This document shows, piece by piece, positions 34,896-46,372 of a DNA stretch of 64,000 nucleotides (positions are counted from its first letter, which is position 1; the number at the start of each line of letters is the position of its first letter). A program made the position numbers and the translations under genes. Below the pieces are notes generated by a model. That model had not been told where the DNA came from. It saw nothing but the letters and a program-made list of their open reading frames with translations, and made no database searches. This DNA is from Tillus elongatus (Eukaryota > Arthropoda > Insecta > Coleoptera > Cleridae): contig OZ023265.1 of assembly GCA_964006375.1 (NCBI GenBank), positions 113,787,084-113,851,083 of the forward strand. The letters run 5' to 3'.

Positions 34896-36905
34896 AATAA
34901 TAATAATAATAATAATAGAAATAATACTAATAATAATAATGATAATTATTTGATTCAGTTCCACACGAATGGCTTATAAGTGTGCTGAAGATCTATAAGA
35001 TCGATATTTATATCCTGATGTTCCTTGAACACACAGTGCCTACCTGGAGCCCAAAAATTCAGTTACGGGTACAAACGGGCGATAACATTGTAACCAGCAA
35101 GAAAGCAATTAGAAGTGGAATATTTCAAGACGATTCGCTAAGCCCATTGTGGTTCTGCCTTACATTCAATTCATTATCAAACCGCCTGAACTCAACCAGA
35201 CCTAGCTTCGGATAAAAAGCAATGGCAGGGAGCAAACGAGGCTAAATCATCTGCTGTAAATGGATGATCTTAAACTGATGGTCTCTACAAAAAACCACAC
35301 GGAACACCTCCTTAACACCGTGGAAGGGTTTTTCAGAGATATTGCAGTTCGGGCTTGAGAAATGTTGCAATTTACGTGTAGTCAGAGGGAAGACACAACC
35401 AAATGTATATGAAATGCAGAATAATCAGCAAATTGCCTCAATGAATGTGGAAGAGTGTTATAAATACCTGGGAATATAGCAAGCGAAAAAATAAACCACT
35501 CAGTAATAAATAACGATCTAAAAAATGAGTTTACGAAACGAATAGAGTAAGTGTTGCGAGCACATCTGAACAAAAGGAACCTGACTAAGGCTCTTAATAC
35601 ATATGCATTTTCTGTACTGAGTTATTCATTTGGAATTGTGAACTGGAGCAAAACGGACATCGAAAATCTATAAAGGAAGGTACGAACACTCCTAACAAAA
35701 TCCAAAAAGCCCCAGCCACTTAGTGCTATCGAGCAAATAACCCTACCTAGACACCAAGGTGGAAGAGGAGTGTTGGATATTGGTAAAGAGTTAGACCAGA
35801 AGATATTGAACCTACGTACATATTTCCACCAGCGGGCGGTTACTTCTGAACTACACCATGCCATATGTGACGCAGATGATTCAGCACCGCTACAATTTAA
35901 AGAAAGTGAAATACAAGGTCACCATCCGACTGATCAGGACAAGCTGCAATCTTGGATGCAGAAGGCCCATGGGCCTCATCTGAATGAGACCTCCCAGGCA
36001 CATGTCAAGAAATTAGCGTCGAACTACTGGTTGGTAGCTGGACAGATGTTTCCAGAAACAGCAGGGTTTCGCTGGTCATACACGATCAGGTCATCCCAAC
36101 AAGAAACTACCTGAAGTATATAGTTGAAGATAATTTGGTCCAAGATGAGAAACGTAGATTTGGGTGTCAGTCATCAGAGACTATCCAGCATGTCACCGGA
36201 GGATGTTAAGCGTTTGCAGAGTAAAAAAAGAAGCACGACGCAGTTGCCAAAATACTTCATCAAGAACTGGCTCTGAAACTGGGACTTTTAAATCTTAGTA
36301 AGGTGCCCTACTACAGATACACTCTTAAGCCTATTCTAGAAAACTCAGGATACAGGTTGTACTGGGATCGGACCGTGTTCACAGACGAACGAGCTGCCCA
36401 CAACAGGTCAGATATAATAATAGTGGATAAGTCCTGCGACCAAGTGACGCTGATTGATGTGGTCATTCCGAATACAACGAGAAGATCATTAAGTACAGAG
36501 ACCTCGAGATACGAGTAAAGAGACAGGGGATGGTAGATAGTGTGCGAGTGATTTAAATAGTCATGTCGTCAACTAATGTGGTTCCTAAGAATCTCTAAGA
36601 GAACATTAGGAGACCGGGTCTTAGAGAGCATTTTTATAACGTTATGCAGAAGGCGGCAATACTTGAAACTGCCCACACCGTGCGGAGATTCCTGAGAAAT
36701 GAGGATGTGTCGCGTTGTCGTTCAGGGCCCGATAACTTCGAAAGAGCTCCATCTGAGCTCAGTCCCTTCGGTATCTGAGATACCTGGGGTGAGTGAATGT
36801 TCCCCTTTGAGGGAGCGTGAAAGCACTTTAGGATAAAGTCGATAATAATAATAATAATAGTAAAAATAATATAAGAAAAAAAATTTATAATAATAATAAT
36901 AATAC
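34896..36905 (+). mobile_element. R4/Dong-like retrotransposon in a (TAA)n array
   Basis: An AAT/TAA array (34896-34947) is followed directly by a 5'-truncated element whose 3' end, near 36840, runs into GATAATAATAATAAT and more TAA-type sequence to 36905. Dong and its relatives in the R4 clade are known to insert into TAA repeats, so flanking TAA on both sides fits that specificity. Confidence 0.7.
34948..36780 (+). pseudogene. R4/Dong-like RT with restriction-like endonuclease domain, broken
   Basis: The plus strand, with several frameshifts, reads FDSVPHEWLISVLKIYKID (RT box with catalytic D), IRSGIFQDDSLSPLWFCLTF where the family has GIFQGDSLSPLWFCL, and a catalytic box whose tyrosine has become a stop (TAA at 35257-35259, then MDDLKLMV). 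NTYAFSVLSYSFGIVNWSKT, TLPRHQGGRGVLDIGKELDQ, QSWMQKAHGPHL and a CCHC-like SSETIQHVTGGC follow. The C-terminal part (36303-36518) has RYTLKPILENSGYRLYWDRT, TDERAAHNRSDIIIVDK and VTLIDVVIPN, the pattern of the restriction-like endonuclease of R2/R4-type elements, here with RSD for the usual RPD. The tail reads AAILETAHTVRRFLRNED. The 5' half is missing. Confidence 0.82.
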
Positions 36906-37039
36906 CACAGTGGACAAACTCCACACCCAGAAGTATCAACGCTTGTGAGTGTGGAGCTTATACACAAATTAATAAACAAAAGACAGTAACAATAACCCAG
37001 TTATAAATTTATCCACTTACAAATATGAAGCTAAAATCA

Positions 37040-37774
37040 CTAATAGAGATAAATTTGGAAAAACAGGAGTCTGCAGTTTAGTACAAAAGTTTATTAAACG
37101 TTTTGATCAATTTTATGCATTTCTTAAACTGCTATCGTTTAGGGAGGAAGGACTCTATCTTCTCATTGGCATACTGCAGGATTCTCTCCTGTTACGATTT
37201 AAATTAGAATCTTTTGAGAACAGGCGGACCTATCATACTCTGGACTTCCTCAGAAGTGGCGATATTTGCTGCCAGGAAATTATAACTATGTTCTATTTTC
37301 TTGCTCCGAGATTAAATTCAAGGTTTTCGGATTTTTTCTATCTCTCTGCGCCTAGGACCAATGTTAGAGAGTTTTCGCCTGTTTTCAGAATGTGTGCAGT
37401 GTATAATAGAGTTAGTCATTATGCCGATATATTTTTCTGTACCAAAACGTCTCTGAGGTCTGCTGCATCACTGCTTAATTGAATGAATTATTGCTGAATG
37501 AGTATGTATTTGTACATATGTATAGACATGTCTATATGTGCTGCATGTAAATAGATGTAACTTAGTGTTATTTATACTTTGTCTTTTATACATAGGATGG
37601 CATGTACATAGATATAATTTTATGTACCTGTTAATCTCATATTTTACCTTTTTTTCTCTTGATACTATTATTAAGTTTGTTTTTGTTAAAATGATATGTT
37701 TTTTCTCGGCTGTATTTAAGCACTTTCTTTGGGTTATTCCCGTTGAGCATTGCAAATAAATAAATAAATAATGG
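37040..37774 (+). pseudogene. 3' end of a non-LTR retrotransposon with (TAAA)n tail
   Basis: A frame ending at 37480 reads SLVQKFIKRFDQFYAFLKLL, GLYLLIGILQDSLLLRFKLE, ESFENRRTYHTLDFLRSGDI, FYFLAPRLNSRF, APRTNVREFSPVFRMCAVYN and SLRSAASLLN. The SLE.RR...L.FL..G.I, P....R and TN.....P..RM patterns are typical of the C-terminal end of RT proteins in I/Jockey/CR1-type elements that lack an RNase H there. A 3' UTR of about 280 bp ends GCAAATAAATAAATAAAT, a TAAA tail. Only the last ~140 codons are present. Confidence 0.7.
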
Positions 37775-38002
37775 GAGGATAAAACTTAAAAATCTGCCAT
37801 CAAAGCATCAGATTCATTTCCCCTAATAATTTTTTGTGTGGGAGTTTTGTAAGATTTTTCATTATGTGTCGCTTTATCTAATAAAGGTGTGAATAGAAAC
37901 TATACACATTTTTATTTTTAAAATTTTCACTGCAATAAACTATATCAAAGTGAGTAGCTTTGTGTCAACTGTCTAAAACACATTTAAAGTTGACGAATTT
38001 CC

Positions 38003-38732
38003 GAAAATATGGACGCAGCAAGTGCGTTATGGTAGTCAATTTTCAGGAAAATATTTTTAGCAAATATGTCCTTTTTAATGAAAGAAGGCGTTAAATCTGG
38101 TTAACAGTATATCCTATGTAGTAAAAACAATGTACCATATTTCATCAAAATAGCTGTGACGTTTTAAGAAGAAAAACTATATAATTTTGAATTCTGGTAT
38201 TTCTTGACCTTTTTGCGCCAAAAAAACTTAATCTTTGCCTGTAATACACAATGGATTTTGTTGTCGCCACAAAATATTTTGGGTTTCTACGTTTTTTTGA
38301 TCATCAGTGGCACTCAGTTTTTTTCTTTAAATGCCTTTTTTTCTGCTACTTCTTGACCTTTTTGCGTCAAGCAAACTTAACCTTCATGTGTAATATTTAA
38401 TTGGTTGTGTTAACTACACAAAACATTTTGCTTTTATGCTTTCCTCTGATTACCAGTGGCACCCAAAAATTTTTATGCTTGACTTCTTTCTTTTAACCTA
38501 CAGACCTCCATTTTGGTACTTAGTATACGTACTTAGTACGTAGTATACTTGTGTACCTAATTTGGTTGTCATAGCTTTGTTATTTCCGGAGACACGAAAA
38601 ACTTATCCGATTTTCCTGGCTAACGAAATTGTCTAAGAAACTTGCAAAGGGAACACACTTACCAAATTTGATCAACATCAGCCCATAATTTTTTGAGTTA
38701 TCTGTGTGATACATACATACATATATACATAC

Positions 38733-38826
<94 letters not shown>

Positions 38827-38935
38827 ACACATAAAAATTAAAACATTTAAATTGGTCCCGGATATGTGTTCTAAAGGGCCTAGTTTGCGCTCATTCAAAG
38901 AAATGTTTTCAAAATTCAATATTAGGAAGGCAACG
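38003..38935 (-). repeat. HER repeat with (TA)n(GT)n array
   Basis: A perfect terminal motif at 38013-38027 is followed by GTCAATTTTCAGG and the reversed sequence of the right subterminal part (GCAAATATGTCC, CTATGTAGTAAAAACAATG). Internal boxes (CTTGACCTTTTTGCG, appearing twice) and the reversed post-array block precede (TA)23 at 38736-38782, (GT)21 at 38783-38824 and the reversed pre-array block to about 38935. The second terminal motif is lost. Confidence 0.8.
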
Positions 38936-39689
38936 AAAACGGAAAATATCGGTACCTGGTCAGCGGGACAAAAAAGTTAGAAATCTTCTGGTTTAGACTA
39001 TGATGATGGCTTCAACTATAATTAGGTATAAATATTAGCTTCCCAGCTTAAGATCATATGTGTCAAATCTGAATTTTACTCAAACAACATACAAACAAAT
39101 AAAAAGCTAATCTTTCAGCCGACGAACGTATGACAAATTACAAAGTATGTGGATGACGGTCTGGATGAAGTTTGATAAACCCCGACTATAGTTGCAGACC
39201 ATACCTTTATTTAAGTAAAGCCAGTTTAAAGATGTTCACTAAGAGTGTTAAACGCAGCATAAGGAGGTGGACCAGGTACCAAAACTTACCTGACTGAGAT
39301 ATATAAGAAGTATTTACGACTCCACATACATATGCGGTCACCTTGAGATGTAAACAATAATTAGCCATTGAGAATAATGTAGTATGTATATAATGCTGGT
39401 CCTACCGCTCTCAAACTGATCGCCCAGAATGAAGATTACAGGAAGGTCTTGGCTCATTGCAGTATCAAAAATAAATTATTTATATATATTTTTTTAAATT
39501 ATAACAGACGCTGACTAAGAACTTCGTTATCTATTAAGAAAAAAAAAAGGTCTTAACTTATTGCTTATTTGATTTTTTTTTTAAATAGGGTAAATTTCTT
39601 TTACACATGCGTCTACAGTCAACAAGTCAGGGGTTATTTACTCTCGGTGAATTTGCAGACAGCCTCCCCAACAGTTTCAGATAAAACGA
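38936..39689. other. no gene seen
   Basis: AT-rich; no coding signal. Confidence 0.45.
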
Positions 39690-40508
39690 GTGCTGATGGT
39701 TAAATCTTGGTATCTTACATGCATGTTGACACTATTGTTACTTTTTGTTCTCTTGCCTCTACCAAGTTATTTACATTCAAGGCCTTTTGAAAATTCCACA
39801 CTTTTCCTTTATTGCCTTAGTCCAGCTTTGTATTACTTCACAGTTCACTGTGACATTTTCGGCCCTTTGTTTGCTTTTTTACCTCCTACGCAGAATCTGC
39901 CTTTCATTTGCTCTTTGTGTGCCCAGTTAAACCTTGCGTTTTATAGATTTCGGTGCGTTTGGAAGTTTGTAAGTTTTGCAACTATTTTCCTTATCTCTGC
40001 TACAGTCATGGCTAGACAAAGTGTGAGTGTTTTGACTGTGAAACAATGCAATTCTTTTTTACTTCCAAGATCTTATGTTAAAATAAGTGAGTCCGATTTA
40101 AGTTTTATTGTAGAGACTGTATCTTGGACCATGCGGCATTTAACTATAATTTTTATTCCTGAAACTCAGAAAATTTGTCCAATAATCCCTAAAGCCAACA
40201 TCCAGAAATTTACTAGTACAAACATAAATAAATGCTTAAGAATAACTTCGTTTTTTTTTAATTGTTTTAGTAATATGCACTTTTTAACCGACTTAAAAAA
40301 AAAGAGAAGGTTCTATGTTCATCTGTTTATAAACTTTTTATGTATGTTCACAGATATATTTGTGAATTGTGGACCAATATTTTTTTGTTTGAAAGGGTAT
40401 ACTCCTGAGGTAGGCCCATTTTCACCAAATCGGAATCTGATGAAGGGGTTTCAGGGAAATCGAGAGAAATCCTCTTATAATCTATCTAAACTTAAGGTTA
40501 TGCTGTAA
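39690..40508 (+). other. 272-codon open frame of doubtful coding value
   Basis: The longest uninterrupted frame without a recognisable transposon motif. It begins MLMVKSWYLTCMLTLLLLFV, is rich in F, L, S and C and has several hydrophobic stretches (residues ~8-25 and ~95-110), which AT-rich pyrimidine-biased DNA produces easily. From 40284 on it overlaps a repeat that starts AACCGACTTAAAAAAAAAG. That part, and the mixed composition, argue against a real gene. No homology pattern is known to me. Confidence 0.2.
40284..40508 (+). repeat. AACCGACTT-ended insect repeat, partial
   Basis: Starts AACCGACTTAAAAAAAAAG and contains TTTTTATGTATGTTCACAG, TTGTTTGAAAGGGTATACTC and AATCGGAATCTGATGAAGG. From memory this resembles a repeat abundant in moth and butterfly genomes. 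Confidence 0.5.
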
Positions 40509-40610
40509 TACGGCACTTTGATTATAGTATAATATAGTATAATACCATACCCACTACGTAAGTATATTTACACAAAAAAATGGAAAAATAAACAAGGTTA
40601 AAAAAAAATT

Positions 40611-41032
40611 AAACCGACTTCAAAGCAGGCACTAAAAAGCAAAAAATAGCTGGATTACAGTTTTAATTTAACAAGCAAAAATTAATTTTAGTAAAATATT
40701 CTTATATGCGCTACCTATTGTTTGAAGTCGGCGCACAGCCCGAAACATAATAATACTTAGCGACATAAACAGCTTAATTAATAACGGATTATAATTCTGA
40801 TTAAATACCTAAATGTGTTGATAATAATCAAAGACCAAGCCACGCTCATGTGCGATGTGGCGGGAGTGGCCCTAGCTTTATCTACGTATTACATAATTGG
40901 ATTGGCACTGACTTCAAACAGATAAATGGGTAGCGCATATAATAATCTTTCAATAAAACTAATTTATATTTTTCAATAAAACCTGTAATCTAGTTATTTT
41001 TCGCTTTTTAATACCTATTTTGAAGTCGGTTT
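40611..41032. mobile_element. fold-back MITE with AAACCGACTTCAAA ends
   Basis: Arms 40611-40740 and 40905-41032 are inverted repeats of about 125 bp, each with AAACCGACTTCAAA at its outer end and CTTATATGCGCTACC-like sequence inside, ending at TTTGAAGTCGGCGC and its inverse. The loop (about 165 bp) has a GC-richer hairpin around CCACGCTCATGTGCGATGTGG. No coding capacity. Confidence 0.8.
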
Positions 41033-42277
41033 ATTTATTCTTTAAATCTATTTATATTATTCATATAGTTACCACGGTATAAAGTTGTGCACCTGGTGTT
41101 CTCTAAAAAGGGATATTGGATTTCTATCTGTATTCTGCAACTTTCCTTTTCAACATTTTTGTGTGTTTTATAGTTATTTTTATATGCTTTTTTCTGCTCT
41201 CTAAGGTGAAATTTTTTAAATCGGTATGCTGATTGTTTGTGTTATGTTCTTTTTGTTTTTGACTTCTAGATGCACATGGACATGCCAGTGCCATTTGTAT
41301 GATATTGGCCCGTTTTATTGTAAATATATACACTATACATTATACAAGTCGCTAAGTGAGTTTGACCACGGTAAAACAGCTCAAAAATCATTCTGAAGCT
41401 TGTTCTCTATCGCCTCCTTTGGGTCTTTATACCAGCGCCCCAGAGTGTAAAATGTCACCTATATCGTGTTGTTGGCCAACAAGTCCTAACCTGCGAAGAA
41501 TTATATACTGTCCTTACGCTTGTAGAATCTGTCTTGCACTCCCGATCGCTAAATTCCATGATTTCGGACATCGACGACATTCACGCTTTAACTACTGTAA
41601 AAACCGCGAACGCTGACGCCATCCTGCGCCGCCCTTTGGTGAAGCTGTGCCCGTTGCCATCTCGTGATTAGTAGCTTTTTTCCTATAATTTAATTTATCC
41701 CAGAGGTTTTCTTCTTGCTTAATTTATTCTGTTGGATTTTTGGTAATACGGATAATAACTTTTTCTTTCTCATTTGCTCACGCGCCGTATGTCATCGCGT
41801 CTCACTCGCGTTAACTAGTATTTTCTTTTTTGTGGTGGAAAATGCCTTGCTTATAGCAGGCCGGGCGGTTTGTTCGCTCCTCGTATACAGAAGTATAATT
41901 TTTAAGTTTTGCTTTTGCGATTAGAGAGACTGCGACCACAAGGCCACTGAAGTTCGTGTGTGAAAACAACGCCCCGCAGAAGAACTATTACCACCAGAGA
42001 AAGATATATGTGTGACGCATAGTTATTCAATAGTGCAATCGGCCGGTAGTAAACCCAAAAAACAGCCCTTGTTACACTTGCTAGTTTTGAGGCACGCGAG
42101 AGTAAATTGAGTCAGTTACTCTCTAGATGGAAAATAAGACAGTATCGCAAAGTAGGTGGTCTTTTGGCCATTCATGATTTTTGTGTAACATAATTATACT
42201 GCCATCACATCTCTCTTTCGTAAAACGCATGCAGTTCACTCAGTATATAATTTCTCTTTGGTTGTCTCTCCCCGAGA
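41033..42277. other. no recognised gene
   Basis: Contains a GC-richer stretch (41395-41680) with short open frames on both strands (plus 41356-41616; minus around 41440-41590 with SEIMEFSDRECKTDS), neither of which I can place. The rest is AT-rich. Confidence 0.35.
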
Positions 42278-42830
42278 TCAATTTTGATCTCGCAAAACCG
42301 CAAACCGCAGCGCAATACGCACAATCTCATTAAAATGATGCTTCATCAACAAACAAAATATTGGACAAAAATATACTTTTTCTCTTAAAATACTCATATA
42401 CCATTGACAAAAATCTACGCTGTTGGGTAAATTTGCAGCAGTCAATTCTTGCACAGGTTTTTGGTAGTAGGCGTATAAAAGGTTATCATGAGCAATCTTC
42501 CAATTTGTGGTAGGAGAAACATTGTACTGTTCCGACAATTTTCTTATACTTGTCTCAGGATTGTGATCTAATATGTCAAGGACAACTTCTTCAAGGTCTA
42601 CGTTGCGAATCAGACGTCCTGATTGAATTTGTCCGTTTTCTTTCTATCGCGGCAAAAGTTTTTCTACTAGGAACACAGCGATTAGGATATCTGACAAGAT
42701 AAAGTCTTAAGGCATTCTGGTAACATTCCAAAAATGCCTGCAACAAATAAGCATACTGGTTATTAGTGTAATTTGCCGTATTATTCAATTCCAAACATCT
42801 TTAATATCGAAGTAATAAGTGAATAAAATC
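42278..42830 (-). pseudogene. mariner-like transposase, N-terminal half
   Basis: The minus strand reads FLECYQNALRLYLVRYPNRC and VPSRKTFAAIERK, the first helix-turn-helix region of IS630/mariner-type transposases in which RYPNRR.PS..TF.R is typical. After a frame change near 42600 come VDLEEVVLDILDHNPETSIR, KLSEQYNVSPTTNWKIAHDN (second helix-turn-helix), DFCQWYMSILREKVYFCPIF, and in another frame ILFVDEASF, carrying the first catalytic D. The remaining catalytic domain is absent. It is a different family from the DD41D copies elsewhere in the window. Confidence 0.75.
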
Positions 42831-43028
42831 AATTAGCACTTGATAATGTCTTAACCTGACGTTTAATAATTACTATTTATTATCGACATTTTTCTACTAG
42901 ATTGCTTTGCTATTAACAGCGTGATTTCTAGAGGTTTCTTTTAGTGCAATAAAACTAAAAGGTTTTTTTTTTCAGAATATAAAGGTTTAATGAAAATTTC
43001 AATCGGATTTAAACACATTATTTTAAAA
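42831..43028. other. no gene seen
   Basis: Short AT-rich gap between a transposase fragment and the tail of an RTE element. Confidence 0.4.
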
Positions 43029-44622
43029 TACTGATACTTCTTCTTCTTCTTTGGGTACCATCTCCACTAATGGAGGTTAGCGACTACAACAGCAAACTCC
43101 TCTCTATCCTCCGCCGCTCTCATCAAGTCCTCAAAGCCCAGACCTGTCCAATATATTATGTTTCTCATCCATGACAGTTTCTTTCTGCCTACACTTCTTT
43201 TCCCCTCTAGTTTACCTTTAATTATGAGCTGGGGGATATAATATTTAGGATTGCGCAATAAGTGGCCCAGATATGCTGTCTTCCTCTGCTTGACAACCTG
43301 AAGAAGCTCTCTGTCTCTGTTCACTTTGCGTAAGACCTCTTCTTTTCGCACTCTTGCTGTCCATGATATTTTTAGTATGCGCCGATAGACCCACATCTCA
43401 AAAGTTTCCAGTTTATTCATGCTCGTTATCTTTAGGGTCCATGTCTCTACTCCATACAGAAGGACTGACCATATGTAGCATTTTGCTAACCCTAACCTTA
43501 GGTTTATGTCGAGATGCGAATCGCAAAGAAGGCTTCGTATTTTTGTAAAGTTGCTTTTGGCTTGTGCAATTCTGGAATTTATTTCTTTTTCTGGGTTTAA
43601 TTGGCTGTCTATCCAGCATCCCAAGTATTTATAATGGTTAATGTTGTAATATGTTATTATTTATAATGAAGGGTATACTTATACTTATAGAATGTACTTA
43701 CATTCTGTCTCCTCTGCATTACCATTATTTTCGTTTTCCTCTCGTTGCTCCGCATTCCAAATTCCGAACATGTCTGGTTTACCTAATCTAGAATATTTTG
43801 TAAGCCGGTATCCGTATCTGCCATTATTACTGTGTCGTCGGCGTATTAATAATGTTTATCCGAACGCCAATTACTTTTATACCGCCATTAACTTTCTCAA
43901 GAGCCTTTTTGAACAGAAGCTCGGAATACAGATTAAACAACATGGGTGACAATACGCATCCCCGTCCTACTCATTTCCCAATATTTATGCTGTTAGAAGT
44001 TTCGCCCTCTATTCGAATTTTGGCCACTTGGTACCGGTATAAGTTTTTGATTAATGTTAAGCTCTTGCCATCTAGACCTACATTTCGTAGGGCGTCTATC
44101 AATTTCGGATGCTTCACTCGGTCGAAGGCCTTCTCAAAGTCGACAAAACAGAGAAAGATGTCCCTGTGTTGATCGTAACACTTCTGGCACAACACTTGTA
44201 GGCTAAACAGCGCTTTTCTTGTCCCCATACCACTCCTAGAACCGAACCTATCACTGCTTCGCATCTTCTAAGTAACCTGTTATGTAATATTTTTAATAGT
44301 ATCTTAAGGGCATTGCTCATAAGACTTATTAGCCTAAAGTCCTCACATCTGTGGGAGTGTGGTTGTTTTAGCAAGGGTACGAAGATCGATTCCATCCATT
44401 CGTCTGGTATTTTTCCTGTCTCGTAAATTTTATTAAACAGGGAGACCAGTAAGTCGAGGTTGTTCTCGTTTATCAGTTTCAATATCTCTGGGTAAATTTC
44501 GTCGGGTCCTGGGCTTTTATTTATTTTAAGCTGTTTAATGGCGACTTCCACTTCCCTCTTCAGAATTGTTGGGCCTTCGTCGTTCTCGACTAAAAGTTCT
44601 TCGATTCTGTGCTCTTCGAATA
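43029..44622 (-). pseudogene. RTE-type retrotransposon reverse transcriptase, broken
   Basis: Reads on the minus strand from about 44622: EEHRIEELLVENDE, VAIKQLKINKSPGPDEIYPE, IPDEWMESIFVPLLKQ, CEDFRLISLMSNALKILLKI, then shifted, CFVDFEKAFDRVKHPKLIDA (catalytic D), and YADDTVIM at 43845-43834 directly after an in-frame stop. The last frame (43624-43067) gives RIAQAKSNFTKIRSLLCDSH, VLLYGVETWTLKITSMNKLE, MWVYRRILKISWTARVRKEE, GHLLRNPKYYIPQLIIKGKL and EGKRSVGRKKLSWMRNI. This end is characteristic of the RTE/BovB-type family common in insects. It terminates in a (GAA)n tail (minus strand, 43045-43029), not poly(A), also an RTE trait. The endonuclease is missing by 5' truncation. Confidence 0.87.
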
Positions 44623-45714
44623 CTTATACACTATGAAGAAATGAGTTCTGAATTTCTTAACAAAAAGTCAGTTTTAGGCGTTAATATTCCTGAGGTTGTA
44701 AATCAGAAATAATAATTGATAAAATCAAAAATTACTCCCCAACGCTTGACTTAAACCATTTTCGATGACTAAATCTTTTTTGTTCAAAAAGTCGAATATT
44801 TCTTATTTTGTTACTAAAAGAGGCACAGGAGTGCTAAGAAAATGTAAACGCTTATTTAATGCCTGTAGAGAGCGTCCCGTATGCGACAGCCAGAAATGAT
44901 TACCTTATTATTTTTTCAAACCTAAAAGAATGTCTGGATATAAAATTTGTATCATGTCTGACTAAACCTTTAGAAATTACTAAGAAAATACAATTTTTAT
45001 TCGTCACTTTCACACCTGTATCCCTTTTATCGTACGACCTGGGATAGAGGTACATTAGATTAGGTCAACTTATTTTTACCAAAGGAATCTCTGGTATCAT
45101 TTGTGCCCTTACATTTAAATACACACTGTATATATAGCCAAAACACCTTGTTTTTTAAATAAGCGTTTGTGCTTTCGGTAGCTGATTATTACCATTTAGT
45201 AAATACCTCAAGAGACGTCTCTGAAATATTTTAACTCGTTTATTTAATGATGAGAAAGACCAGATAGTCTGTAAAATAAATTGTGTCCCATCACGTCCGA
45301 TCGATGATTTAAAATAGCCGAAAATTGATGTCATTCATATGGAATCAGTTTATCGTTAAGTACTTGGCCTGGTATTAAGCCATACTGATATACAGTTTCT
45401 TATATGGAATCTTTAACTACAAGAGTAAATTACACCACGCGATCCTTTAATTTATTATGAAGTGACACGAACATTAGCTTTATTATTATTACGTGATTTC
45501 ATTGCACGCATTGTAATAAACGTTTTAGGTTTTAATGCCTAAATAATACACTACGTTAACTTTTTATAAGCAAGTTATAATAATAGGTATTGCTATGTAC
45601 TAATTATGTTTGCTTTTTGGAAGTATAGAAATTTAAAATGAAATAAAACAAATAAAAATCGTGGTAGTGGCCATGGTATTGAATTTATTGGAAAGATAAC
45701 TTTATGTCATTATT
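44623..45714. other. no gene seen
   Basis: About 1.1 kb, AT-rich, no coding signal or shared repeat. Confidence 0.45.
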
Positions 45715-46250
45715 GCTTAAATAAGATTTCGGGTATATGGGCGCCGCGGCTGGCTCGACCAAAGTTTAATCTGGAAGTCCAATTTTCGATAACTTTTTTC
45801 AGCATCTGGAGCTCTATATCGGAAATAGCGTGGTGAATGTTGACTTCCCAGTTATCCATCGCTTGTGGATTATTGGAGTAGACTAACGACTTCACATATC
45901 CCCACAGATTTTTTTTACTACATTTTTTGGCCTCGAGCATTTACTCATACGACCACCCACAGAAAATAATCTAGCGGCATCAGATCGCAAGACCTTGGAG
46001 GCCAATTCACGGGTCCATTACGCGAAATTATGCAGCGCTCTCCATTGATTGTAACGTTCTGTCCGGCATCATTTTTAAAGAAAAATGGACCAATGGTTCC
46101 ATCAACCCATAAAGCACACCAGACAGCGATTTTTTTGTGGATGCAGAGATGTCTCAGTAGTGGATCGTAGATTTTCTTCACTCCAAATTTTGAAATTTTG
46201 TTTATTGACGTAGCAACTCAACCAAAAATGAGCTTCATACTGAATAAAAT
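45715..46250 (-). pseudogene. mariner-like transposase with internal deletion and small insertion
   Basis: The minus strand from 46250 gives QYEAHFWLSCYVNKQN (first D box; the usual DEAHF has D changed to Y) and, across shifts, KIWSEENLR, AVWCALWVDGTIGPFFFKND and GQNVTINGER. The part with the second catalytic D is missing: the frame jumps to SRNGPVNWPPRSCDLMPLDY with the third D. A 48-bp insertion (45909-45956) flanked by 7-bp repeats CCACAGA breaks the frame after DYFLW, and the C-terminal part resumes LWGYVKSLVYSNNPQAMDNW, ISDIELQMLKKVIENW, ASRGAHIPEILFKQ. The family is common in insects. It is distinct from the other transposases in the window. Confidence 0.82.
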
Positions 46251-46261
46251 TTTGTACTGCA

Positions 46262-46306
46262 GTGTTTTTATTAGTGAATATCCGGGGTCAGTTTCAAATT
46301 TTATAT

Positions 46307-46372
<66 letters not shown>

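Noticed and set aside
39690..40508. 272-codon frame as a membrane protein gene
   Set aside because: Composition follows pyrimidine-rich AT DNA, the end overlaps a known-type repeat, and no domain is recognisable.
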